Shown: positions 10,711 through 19,314 of the stretch, piece by piece
Position numbering within the stretch: position 1 is the first letter of the stretch
Layout: the number at the start of each line of letters is the position of its first letter
Program-made: the position numbers and the translations under genes
The notes under the pieces: generated by a model
The model's database searches: none
What the model was told of the DNA's origin: nothing
Seen by the model: the letters and a program-made list of their open reading frames with translations, nothing else
Origin: Strigamia acuminata
Taxonomy: Eukaryota; Arthropoda; Chilopoda; Geophilomorpha; Linotaeniidae
Assembly (NCBI GenBank): GCA_949358305.1
Contig: OX442314.1
Location: forward strand, 52,151,162-52,215,161
DNA length: 64,000 nucleotides
Reading direction: 5' to 3'

Positions 10711-12348
10711 TCAAAAACGCCTATTTTCGTCCGGTTTTGCCAAATTAAAGATGTCCGCCCCCCGAATTTCTTCATTAAATTTCACCGTTCTTCCTTCTTG
10801 TATTTTCTTCTCTGCTGGGACGTAAATCCTAAATGCCTTTCTATTCGTCGAATATCCCACGAAAATTCCTTGTTTTGCTTTTTGATCAAGTTTTTGCCTT
10901 TTCTCTGCTGGGATGTGCAGGAAAGCCTCACAACCAAAAACTCGAAGATGTTTTATTGATTGCTTGCGCTTCATCCACATTTCTTCGGGCACCAAATCAC
11001 CATTTGGTTTCGTCAAAGTTCGATTTTTTACATGTATCGAAGTCGCAAATGCTTCAGCCCAAAATATTTGCGGTAGGCCCGATTCCAAGAGTAATGTTCG
11101 CGTCGCTTCTACGAGCGTTCGATTCGTTCGCTCTGCAATGCCGTTGCTGGCTGCATTGAATGGCACTGTGAGCTCGTGCAATATGCCCTCTTTGTCGCAT
11201 AAACGTTTGAAATTTTCGTTCACAAACTCGCCTCCGTTGTCACTTCTAATTCGCTTTAATTTGCTTCCTGTTTGTTTTTCCGTCATTGCTTTAAATGATT
11301 TGAAGAAGTCAAATGTTTGAGATTTCTCGTTCATGAAATATGCAAACTTCTTGCGAGTAAAGTCTTCAGTAATTACAAAAGCGTACCTGCTTCCTCCCAT
11401 TGATGGCGTCTTGAATGGTCCAATCAAATCCATGTGTATTAGTTGCAAAACATCATCCAATTGCTTCTCGTTTATTCGTTTGTACGGGCTCTTTGTCATT
11501 TTTCCGAGTATGCACGCGGTGCACTTCTTCAATGGTGCATTGTTGTATTCCAACCCGTAAACCAATTCCTTGTTGGTCATCTTGTCCATTGTTCGCTCGT
11601 TTGCATGACACAGTCGTTTATGCCATATTTTCTTGGTTTCTTTAGTCGTCGTGGCAACCGCATTCGCTTGCTCTTCCTTTTTCAGTTGCAATAAATACAT
11701 GGTGCCACACTTTGCTCCCTTTCCAATCGTCTCTCCAATTGGACTATTAATGTCCGCCCAGTTCCCCCTGAATTGCACGGTGTAGTTCTTTGCCGTCAAG
11801 CGCGGAATTGAGAGCAAATTTCCTTTTAGCTCCGGAACAAAGAGCACATCTTGTAGCAAAATTTTCATTGTTGCCTCTCCATCGAGTTGACAATCCAAAA
11901 TTATGCTTCCCTTTCCCGTCGCTATAAGCTTCACACCTTTCTTGGCTGTGGTTATTGTTGTCTCCATCTCAACAAATGTTTTAAACAGCTCGCGCTTGCT
12001 CGACATGTGCACGGAATCTCCTGAATCTAAAATCCAGTCGTCAAGGTGATCGCTTGATTCCAATTCAACTACTAGCGCGTGCTGAATTGTTGCAAATTCC
12101 ACTTCGGCCAGCGCCATTTTTGCTGCCTCCTTCGGTCTTTGCGTCATTTTCGTGGGGCGCTTCTCTGGATGGCGCTGCCAACAATCTTTGGCAATATGGC
12201 CGCTTTTGCCACATTCAAAACAAACTAATTTTGTCCCACCTTTTGTTTTCTTGCCTCCCGAATTTCTTCCGACTTGTGCCTTGAACGCCACTGTCCCGCT
12301 CTCCGTCGCTGCTCCTTTCGAATTAAATGTTGACCATTGATCCTCCAT
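10711..12348 (-). pseudogene. copia gag C-terminus, protease and integrase segment
   Basis: From the N-terminus: a CCHC zinc knuckle (CFECGKSGHIAKDC), the protease active site as LDSGDSVHMS (most relatives have DSGAS), the integrase HHCC finger (HKRLCH ... CTAC), then the D,D,E core with IHMDLIGPF, IRSDNGGEF and the glutamate in GIAERTNRTLVE. The frame is the same as that of gag and is separated from it only by the TGA at 12394-12396. It ends at a stop at 10711-10713, where the first linker frameshift lies. Confidence 0.9.
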
Positions 12349-12393
12349 TTTTAATTCGCGTCGTAATTCTTCGATTGTTGCAGTTGCATTTGA

Positions 12394-12927
12394 TCAAAAA
12401 TTCCTTGGTATGTGGGAAAATCTCGTCACGAGACCACGCGTCACGTACATCATCAATTCGCGATCCTTGATGTCACGTCCGACTGCCTTGGCTTTCGATT
12501 GAATTGACTTCGCCCTGTTTAAGTAGCTGTCAACTCCCTCGTCGTATTTCATACGTAATTCGCACAATTCGGCCGCCGCGTCGATTTGACGTTCCTCGGT
12601 CGTTCCGGCGTACAGCGCTTTTAGCGCATCCCAAACTTCTTTTGCACTGGTTATTCCCATGCAATTCGTCGCTTCTTCGTTCGAAACGGTTAAAACAATG
12701 ATGCCGAGTGCCTCGTTGTTGTTTTTCACCCAAGTGTTGTATTTAATGAGATTATCTGCATAACCCGCAGAGCCCACTACCGGTTCTACCACCGCTGGAT
12801 CCGTGATCATATTTTTCAAACTTTTAGCAGCTAATAAAGTTCCAACCTTGAATTGCCAGATGAAGTAGTTCTCCGGCGTAAGAAGATCAATCCGATTCAA
12901 AGAACCGCCCGAAATCGCATCCGCCAT
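12394..12927 (-). pseudogene. copia gag N-terminal segment
   Basis: 177 codons starting MADAISGGSLNRIDLLTPENYFIWQFKV, the familiar copia gag opening with the N-Y-x-x-W motif, followed by the EVWDALKALY segment. The frame ends at TGA 12394-12396 and continues sensibly behind it into the CCHC-containing segment without shift. In intact elements gag and pol are usually one frame, so this TGA is read as a nonsense mutation. Confidence 0.9.
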
Positions 12928-13032
12928 TTTTCACGACGTTCGATTTTCGAATTCCGTCACGTGCGCGCTTCGTTCTCACTCGAAACTTCGAAAAATGTCG
13001 TCTGAGTGCCGTGGATACTTCTTTTCGAAGAA

Positions 13033-13051
13033 AAACCATCCTCTGCTACCA
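13033..13051 (-). other. copia primer-binding site for initiator tRNA-Met
   Basis: The plus strand reads AAACCATCCTCTGCTACCA, the 3' end of metazoan initiator tRNA-Met including CCA. The minus strand is therefore its complement, two bases inside the 5' LTR. It differs from the plant-type initiator primer site (TGGTATCAGAGC), which supports an animal host. Confidence 0.85.
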
Positions 13052-13053
13052 CT

Positions 13054-13266
13054 TGTTGGTTCCACGAAGGTTCCACACAGATTTCGAATGTCCAAGATGA
13101 GTTGAAATCAGCACACAAAAACGGATGAAACATAAACACGTCTTTACTTTACGAAAGTTTTAACAACAATGGTGTTGCACGTGCATAACGTGCGCGCAAC
13201 GTTCAAATACATTTGTATACGTAAAAAAACCTTGTGACAATTTGTAACAATAGATTAAATCTAACA
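13054..13266 (-). repeat. copia 5' LTR (213 bp)
   Basis: The second copy of the LTR, the upstream one for the minus-strand element, followed directly by the GTTTG target duplication. Confidence 0.95.
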
Positions 13267-13790
13267 GTTTGAAGGTTGTTTGGAAGTTGTTTGAAGGTCC
13301 TTTAGAGGTTGTTTGGTATCGTTTGAAGGTTGTTTGGAGATCGTTTGGGAATCGTTTGAAGGTTGAAGGTTGTTTGGAGGTCATTTGGAGATCGTTTGAG
13401 AGTTGTTTGGGAGTCGTTTGAAGGTTGTTTGAAGGTTGTTTGAAGGTCATTTAGAGGTCGTTTGAAGGTTGTTTGGAGGTTGTTAAAGATTGTTTGGGGG
13501 TCATTTGAATGTCGTTTGAAGATTGTTTGAAGGTTGTTTGAAGGTTGTTTGGAGGTCATTTAGAGGTCGTTTGGAGGTCGTTTGGAGGTTGTTTGGAAGT
13601 CATTTGAAAGTTGTTTGAAAGTTGTTTGGAGGTCATTTAAAGGTCATTTGGGAGTCATTTGGGAGTCGTTTAGGGGTCGTCTGAAGGTTGTTTGAAGGTC
13701 GTTTGGAGGTTGTTTGGAGGTCGTTTGGGATCGTTTGAAGGTTGTTTGGAGATTGTTTGGGAATCGTTTGGGGGTTGTTTGGCCACAAGT
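13267..13790 (+). repeat. 11-bp-period minisatellite, left arm, part 2
   Basis: Continuation of the array interrupted by copia, in the same strand and period. It ends at GGCCACAAGTTGTTTGTGCTCC, the exact reverse complement of the start of the unit arrays near 22090-22110, which marks one border of the inverted duplication. Confidence 0.9.
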
Positions 13791-14476
13791 TGTTTGTGCT
13801 CCCTGGATGCTCCAGCAACAAGTAAACAAAAACATAATCAACAACAATAAAAGGTCATTTTACGAAACCGAAATTTAAACAATTACTACAAACAAAAACA
13901 ATAAAATAAAAAGTTGTTGTTCACTCTATTTGTTTATTGTAAAATTCCATTGTTGTTTGTTGCTTCTTGCTTCTTTTCTTGAATATGTTTGCCACTTCGA
14001 CCTTTTTTCTTGAATAAAATCATTAAAGTCCACTCTTAACTCCAACAATTACATCCATCAACATTTAGCACAAGACAAAACGATACAACAATTATCAACA
14101 TGTCAACTTTTTCACTATCAACAAAATCTACTGCAACAAGAACAAAAGAATCAACTAGAACGAGAATAAAAACAACATAATTACTGCAGCAATGACAAAA
14201 GAAATCGTTTCTATTCACGTGTCGTCCGTCCACTCTCACTCCACAATTACAAGCATAACAAAAAAAAATTATTGCAGACAAATTGTGTTTGTTTGATACA
14301 TTCATACTGTGACTAATCACTGCAAATGCAATCAATAAGAAAACCAAAAACATTCGCACTTGTTCAACATGACACAATTATTATTTAGTTAATTAAATTA
14401 AATTAATTAATTAGTATTTAATCATATAATTAGTATTTGTTATTAAATATAAAATAATCAATTCAACATATGCGTT
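13791..14476. other. non-coding, inverted copy of about 21310-21990
   Basis: It contains only one or two GGATGCTCC words of the GC-rich minisatellite that is expanded in the right arm. About 230 bp (13810-14045) also match 18290-18590 directly. Near 14385-14450 there is an ATTAATTA-rich tract. The 113-codon minus frame at 14036-14377 is not recognisable and is broken in the right arm. Confidence 0.5.
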
Positions 14477-14830
14477 TTATTCGCTATAATCCAACGGGTC
14501 AGAGAACACAAGCGGCAGTTTAACATCGTGTTGTTCGGCCTTTTGCTCCAGCAGATCCACGTCGAGATCTTCTCTTTCGATCATGTCACTTCGAAATTCG
14601 ACATCCAACTCAAACAGCAAACCGATCTCCAACAGCTCCTCAATACCGGACCGTTCCCAACAAACTGCATTCTTCAATCACCAAACGTTTGACATTCATA
14701 TTCGCCATCACTTCGGCCAACTGATGGAAGAATTAAATTAAAAACAAATATTTTTAGTGTTTTTCATTTGAGCGTCGCTCATTGCTTCGTGTCGCCATGT
14801 CCTTTAATTACTGCACGTTTAAATCTGCTG
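14477..14830 (-). pseudogene. ZYG11-like gene relic (exon-1 scrap plus LRR C-terminus)
   Basis: The C-terminal part (14740-14477) resembles the end of the intact LRR exon: MANMNVKRLVIEECSLL matches the K-K-L-K-R-L-x-L repeat, then a frameshift, then GIEELLEIG...ELDV and a LLEQKAEQHDVKL segment comparable to MQQTAEKHGVHL. Upstream, about 14770-14830 holds scraps of exon 1 (a KDMATR stretch). Exon 2 and most LRRs are missing. An inverted, more deleted copy lies at 21110-21313 in the first unit. Confidence 0.65.
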
Positions 14831-15324
14831 AAGAAATTTTAGAAATTTAATAGAGTGGAATATTGGTTTGGTTTGGTCTCGTTGTGTGTTTACCTCGAAC
14901 TTTGGGCTACAAAAAATCTTTCTAAACTTTAGTCAAGATTCCAGGATGGAGTAATAAATTTCCAACAATAGTTGGTGCAGCAACACACGAATAAACCTCG
15001 AAATATCAAGTAAAAATAAACCTGATAAAATATCTCCATACTCGGACATTTTTGCTTCAACGAAAGAAAGATAAAAACCAAAAAAACCTTGTGAGAAAAA
15101 GAGCTAACTTCCTGCTCGAGGTTTCCATCTAGTGAAAGAAACCTGTAACATCCTAGTAAACAAAAAGTGGCTCCCTCTGTTGAAAAAAAGCAAAATCTTT
15201 TTCAACATTAGCCCTGATTCCAAAGTCAATTTTCACCAAAAATTCGCAGACGTGGCATATTAACTTTTAATTTTGAAACACAAAAAAAAATTCGATTTAA
15301 TGCAGACCATTTTCTCAACGTTCC

Positions 15325-15399
15325 TCAACGTTCCTCAACGTTCCTTTGAAAGATGCAGCTGAAAAGAATTTCAATCGCCATTTCCGTTAACGTCTGCAT
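15325..15399 (-). pseudogene. ZYG11-like exon-1 relic fused to 3' flank
   Basis: 25 codons starting MQTLTEMAIEILFSC, with the BC-box-like pattern T-L-x-x-x-A-x-x-x-L and the conserved QRNVEE, then stop. A CCTCAACGTT word is present three times in tandem (about 15318-15351). Directly behind it comes GTCTGCATTAAATCGA, the sequence that follows the stop codon of intact family members. Exons 2 and 3 have therefore been lost by a deletion that joins exon 1 to the 3' flank, as in the 63-codon remnant at 18694. Confidence 0.65.
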
Positions 15400-15404
15400 T
15401 TTCG

Positions 15405-16352
15405 ATTCTACTCAAGAAATTTTAGATATTCAATAGTAACATTTCGGTTTGGTTTGCTCTGTTTTATGTTTATTTGAAATTTGATGTACGGTACACAAAA
15501 AATTTTTTCTAGACGTTAAACCGCTCAATGTGTATACCGGCGTGCTAAATTTTCAACAATAATAGCTGCAGCAACAAAGAAACAAATCTGACGTGTTAAA
15601 CAACACAGAAAAGAAGAAACAACCGGAAAAATAGGTAACACCGCCACCACTTTAACGCAATGGCTCCATCTCCTGAATAAAAGCAAAATTTCCTTTGTTC
15701 TTTCCAAGGTATTCATGAAAAAAAATTGCTAATTGTTGAATATGTTTTGCCATACATTCAACTAAAAACCAAAGAAAAAAATAAAGATGACCACAAACTC
15801 AATAAAAGAATTTAAAGAATGCAAAACCAGGCTGAAGTTGACACCACATTCACATTCGCCCAAACTACAGATAGAACAAATCCCAATTTTTTTTTAACAC
15901 AATTTTCAATGGTTTTTACACCAAAAGAAAGAGGACTTTCTCCTCTACAAACCCTGAAAAGGACAACGCTGCAGCCCTCTTAGTTTTCGAGCAGCGACTG
16001 TTTCAATATGGCGCAACTGAAATTGCAAAGTCCTGAATCTGGTGCCATGTTTCATAAATGTCTACTGCAGGAAAACCTAAAATTTTCAAAAATTCACATA
16101 TTTCAATAGAAATGGTTCACAAGAACTACAGAGTAATTACCAAAGCAATAAAAACAAAAACACTTGTTAATGACTAGACCACTGGAAGTTTGGGTGGAAC
16201 AACTTGATAATTCTTTTCGTCGGTTCCAACGGTTACTGAACAAGTTTTGACATAATATAAATTATTCACAGACATGGCATATTTACTTTTAATTTTGAAA
16301 TACGAAAAAAAAAATATTGATTTAATGCACACACGCAACCTCTGACGACTCG
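15405..16352. other. non-coding stretch with partial homology to 27500-27778
   Basis: The first 150 bp resemble the 5' flank of family members (AAATTTTAGATATTCAATAG). 15830-15870 and 16215-16350 match the 3' flank of the unit gene with divergence; 15880-16200 has no counterpart in the units. An ATTAAA polyadenylation-type word lies just past the gene's stop. The 63-codon minus frame at 15525 is not supported. Confidence 0.45.
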
Positions 16353-18242
16353 TTAGTCGCCGAAGTCGCTGCCGTCGTCGTCATCGCTCTCAATGTCGGT
16401 CCAATCGTCGCTGTCGTCGCTCTCAGCGGGAAAGAACTGTAGCTGCAGGTGCACCCCGTGTTTCTCAGCTGTTTGCTGCATCATTTGATCGTCGAAAAGC
16501 TGTCTTCTGCTCTCATCAATGTGCAAACTCACATCTAACTCGACCAGAGATTCGATTTTGCAAAGATCCTCAATGGCTTTTGGTCCCAAAGCACATTTAA
16601 CAAGTTGCAAACGTTTGAGTTTCTTCTTCGCCATAAACTCGACAAACTTGCGTGCTATTTTATCACTAAAACCACAGCAACTGTAAAGTCCAAGCTTCTC
16701 CAGATTCGGACACATGTCCAACAACTGGAAAAAATAACTGGAAGAAAGCCAAACATCCAAGGGCCCGCCCATAGAAAATTCTACTAATTTCTCCAAACAC
16801 AAATCACGATCAAACACGTCATTTCTGGGGACACTCCCACTCATGCTAACATACAAGTAGGTCAACTCCTTGAATTTCGTCAAACTGAGCAGCACTTTGA
16901 AGGTGAAAACGTCCGAACTCATGGTGATGCTGCAAACTTTCGGACACGTGAGCACGGCGATGTCCAGCACATCTTCAATGGAGTGATCGGTGGACATTGG
17001 CAGGAAATCCAATTCTCTCAGGTTGTATTGCTGTGGTGGCGGGTCTAATGGCAACAGCGCCATGAACCAATCACTGTATTCAAAATATCCCATGACTTCA
17101 ATCGATGTCATCGTGTTCAATACAAAGCGGTGGCAGTCCACTGAAATGTCCTCACCGTAAAATTTGAATACTCGCAACGTCTTTCTGAGTGCGGAATCTT
17201 CTGCGCACAGTTTTCTCACAAAAACTTGTGTGGTTTCATTGATAAAAAGCTCAACGAGTGACAGTTGGGCGATGTGTATGGCCGAGTCGTCATCAACAAC
17301 ACCGCCGGGAATACCAAGTTCCTTTAGATTTGGCATTATACGGCAAATTTCTTTGCAAGCACTGGCTGGGAGGGGACTTTTCGTGGGAAGATATAAGTCT
17401 GTCAGATTCTGTGCGATAAATACAATTAGAAGAATTAAAACAAAGAATGTCGCACATTTTCTATTAATTACAGACAAAATACATTTTACAAGAGAAAGTT
17501 TTTGTCGGATAAAACATTTTTTCTGAAAACTGTTTTTTTTCTTTCAATATTATATTTTTTCTGCAAATCCATTTTTTTTTTACCTCAAAATGTATTTTTT
17601 TGTTCGCAATACATTTTTATCTGTTTGCAAATGCACTTTTTCATTTAAAAATGCAGTTTTTTCATTTGCAATTGCATTTTTTAAATCTCAAAATGCATTT
17701 AACTACTCCATATTTTATGTGTATTTTATGCTAAAAAAAAGGGTCATTCTGTATTTTTAATATTTAGTCTATTTTTCTTCGAATTTAATCATTTTTCGTC
17801 TTTATTAACAAAAAAATCAAGTTTCGTCACTGTCTGCGTGAAATCAATTTGCGTTTGATACTCACTGTCAATTTGTGGCCACTAATTTGAAGTAAAAATT
17901 CCAAATCAAAATTTGGACTGGAAAATATCATATGAAGTCTTCTCTGATGTAGATGAAGAAATGGAACAACGTCCCACGCTTGTCGCTCGCGAATTTTGTT
18001 GTCCCAAAAATTTGAACACAACCTCGTCAGCACGTCGTCGCGAAGAGAAAAAGCTAAATTGGACGTGTGTTATTGATAATTATGAAATAAATACACAAAT
18101 TCAAGTGTAACTTACGTAGGTCATCGAAATAAGTGATTAGTTGCACCGTATTTGTCATTTGAACGGCGTCAATTTCCTCAACGTTCCGTTGAATCATACA
18201 GCCGAAAAGAGTTTTAATTGCAAAGTCCCTTAATGTCTCCAT
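16353..18242 (-). CDS. ZYG11-like leucine-rich-repeat protein, copy 1 (type A)
   Basis: Three exons: 18242-18116, 18053-17866 and 17408-16353, giving 456 aa. Intron 1 (62 bp) and intron 2 (457 bp) have GTAAGT/GTGAGT donors and TTTAG/CACAG acceptors; the phases fit exactly. Residues 3-12 (TLRDFAIKTL) resemble a BC-box, although the usual cysteine is alanine. LPFSLRDDV, about residues 42-50, fits the Cul2-box pattern; its proline codon is split by intron 1. LRRs follow from about residue 104 (e.g. MPNLKELGI, CPNLEKLGL), then an acidic tail with DDSDDW. ZYG11/ZER1 proteins with this order recruit substrates to CUL2-Elongin BC ubiquitin ligases; that role is inferred. The 23 codons before NLTDLYLP that look like a membrane segment are intron. 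The C-terminal half differs from all other copies. Confidence 0.65.
17540..17720 (-). repeat. TGCATTTT/AAAATGCA-rich tract in intron 2
   Basis: Intron 2 holds a series of imperfect repeats built on AAATGCA and T runs, spaced about 20-28 bp. A similar tract occupies intron 2 of the second paralog (25180-25350) and the left-arm pseudogene (4600-4770), so it is an old common feature. It may reflect a repeat expansion or a splicing-related tract; function unknown. Confidence 0.5.
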
Positions 18243-18289
18243 TTTCGATTCTGCTCATGAAATAGACAATCAAATAGTGAAATTTCCAA

Positions 18290-18590
18290 CAATAGTTACT
18301 CTGGTAACAAGTAAACAAAGAGAGGCAAATGTTTAACAACAATAAAAGATTATTCTGCCTTGCCAAAAGGAAATTTAAAAAAGAAATTACCGGTATCACA
18401 AACCAAAACAATAAAATAAAAAGTTGTTGTTCACTCTATGTGTTTATTGTAAATTCCATTGTTGTTTGTTGCTTCATGCTTCTTTTCTTGAGTGATGTGT
18501 GAATATGTTCCCCACTTTAACCTTTTCTCACAAATCTTGAATAAAATCATTAAAGTCTACTTTTAATTCCAACAATGAATGGTTTCCTAT
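18290..18590. repeat. dispersed ~230-300-bp repeat upstream of the intact gene
   Basis: It matches 13810-14045 directly and about 21760-21990 in reverse complement (shared landmark AAAGTTGTTGTTCACTC and TTGTTTGTTGCTTC). It recurs at about 29720-30020, 41152-41452 and 52582-52882. It lies in the 5' flank of the intact gene and may carry regulatory sequence, but no site is recognised. Confidence 0.55.
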
Positions 18591-18693
18591 TAAAACTGTT
18601 GTTTCAGTTGAAGAAAGTTGTTACTCAACAACTTTCGATATAATATAAAGTCTACATCACTATTTATTCTCAAATACAAAAAAAAATATCGAT

Positions 18694-18885
18694 TTAATGC
18701 AGACACGAAACCTCTGACAAATCCGTGCCACACTCACGTAGTTTATCGAAATAAGTGATTAATTGCAATATATTTTCCATCTGAGCCTCTTCCATTACTT
18801 CGACGTTCCATTGTATAATACGATCGAAGATTGTTTGTGTCGCCATGTCCTGTAATGTCTTCATGTTCGATTTTTCCGAATACAT
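18694..18885 (-). pseudogene. ZYG11-like exon-1 remnant, 63 codons (unit 1)
   Basis: It starts MYSEKSNMKTLQDMATQTIF with a BC-box-like T-L-x-x-x-A-x-x-x-I, and runs to ITYFDKL. There the exon-1 donor (GTGAGT at 18737-18732) is still present, but the next sequence, CAGAGGTTTCGTGTCTGCATTAAATCGATATT, is that of the 3' flank of the intact gene, so exons 2-3 are deleted. Read through the donor it forms a closed 63-codon frame. This copy has MENILQ where the others have MENMLQ. The upstream in-frame codons to 18939 run into an inserted GC-rich segment and are not native. It could be a dead remnant or a small protein with only the BC-box. Confidence 0.7.
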
Positions 18886-18895
18886 TTTAGACATT

Positions 18896-19003
18896 TGTGG
18901 TGACCCAGTTGGGTGATTATCCCCCCGAGCGGATACCACCCTTCTGAGTCACTGTAGTGGACGGGTTGTTCTCCTAGCGTTGGCTCCGCCTCCCCCCCCC
19001 CCC
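18896..19003. mobile_element. GC-rich insert ending in a poly-C tract (unit 1)
   Basis: 108 bp of GC-rich sequence starting TGTGGTGACCCAG, like the start of some gypsy-type LTRs, and ending in 12 C. It separates the 63-codon remnant from sequence homologous to the left arm (15220 and below). No second end or target duplication was found, so only a truncated LTR fragment is suggested. Confidence 0.35.
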
Positions 19004-19314
19004 GAATCAGGGCTAATGTTGAAAAAAAGTTTGCTTTTCTTCAACAAAGGGAGCCACTTTTTGTTTACTAGGATGTGACATGTTTCTTTCACTAGATGGA
19101 AACCTCGAGCAGGAAGTTAGCTCTTTTTCTCGCGAGTTTTTTTGGTTTTTATTTTTCTTTCGTCCAAGCAAAAATGTCCGAGTATGGAGATGTTTTATCA
19201 AGTTTATTTTTGCTTGATATTTCGAGGTTTATTCAAATGTTGCTGCACCAACTATTGTTGGAAATTTATTACTCCATCATGGAATCTTGACTAAAGTTTG
19301 AGGTAAACACACAA

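Larger units (their letters stand above)
8523..13266 (-). mobile_element. Ty1/copia LTR retrotransposon, nearly complete, inactivated
   Basis: The element is 4,744 bp with LTRs at both ends, TG...CA termini and a perfect 5-bp target duplication GTTTG (8518-8522 and 13267-13271). It lies in reverse orientation, gag starting at 12927 and the pol frame ending at 8851. Domain order is gag, CCHC knuckle, protease, integrase, reverse transcriptase, RNase H, the Pseudoviridae order. The LTRs differ by only two substitutions and one A-run indel in about 212 bp, so the insertion is fairly recent. Two in-frame TGA codons and a short out-of-frame interval interrupt the polyprotein. It sits inside the minisatellite, and no tandem unit has it. 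Confidence 0.95.
4080..15220. repeat. left arm of a large inverted duplication
   Basis: Blocks within this interval match, in reverse complement and in order, blocks of 19004-26095. 4080-5625 pairs with 24055-26060, the minisatellite at 6571-8522 plus 13267-13790 pairs with 22108-24050, 13791-14890 pairs with 21052-21990, and 14890-15220 pairs with 19004-19314. The left arm lacks the foldback element and the 129-bp MITE of the right arm and instead carries its own 553-bp MITE and a copia insertion. Homology breaks between 5625 and about 6,570. The arms are clearly diverged, unlike the tandem units. Confidence 0.8.

Noticed and set aside
9046-11694. Plus-strand frames of 68-139 codons across the copia element
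   Set aside because: Antisense shadows of the gag-pol frame.
14036-14377. 113-codon minus frame and its 65-codon inverted counterpart
   Set aside because: The frame is not preserved between the inverted copies and has no recognisable motif.
16353-17477. Secreted or membrane-anchored 374-aa LRR protein
   Set aside because: The hydrophobic N-terminus lies before a perfect splice acceptor and is better explained as intron 2.
17164-17526. 120-codon plus-strand frame, repeated in all copies
   Set aside because: Antisense shadow of the conserved LRR exon; no motif and its reading follows the coding strand's codon pattern.
19096-19290. 64-aa frame with a signal-peptide-like start (METSSRKLALF...)
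   Set aside because: It lies in the 5' flank shared by family members and is destroyed in the inverted left-arm copy at about 14920-15120.
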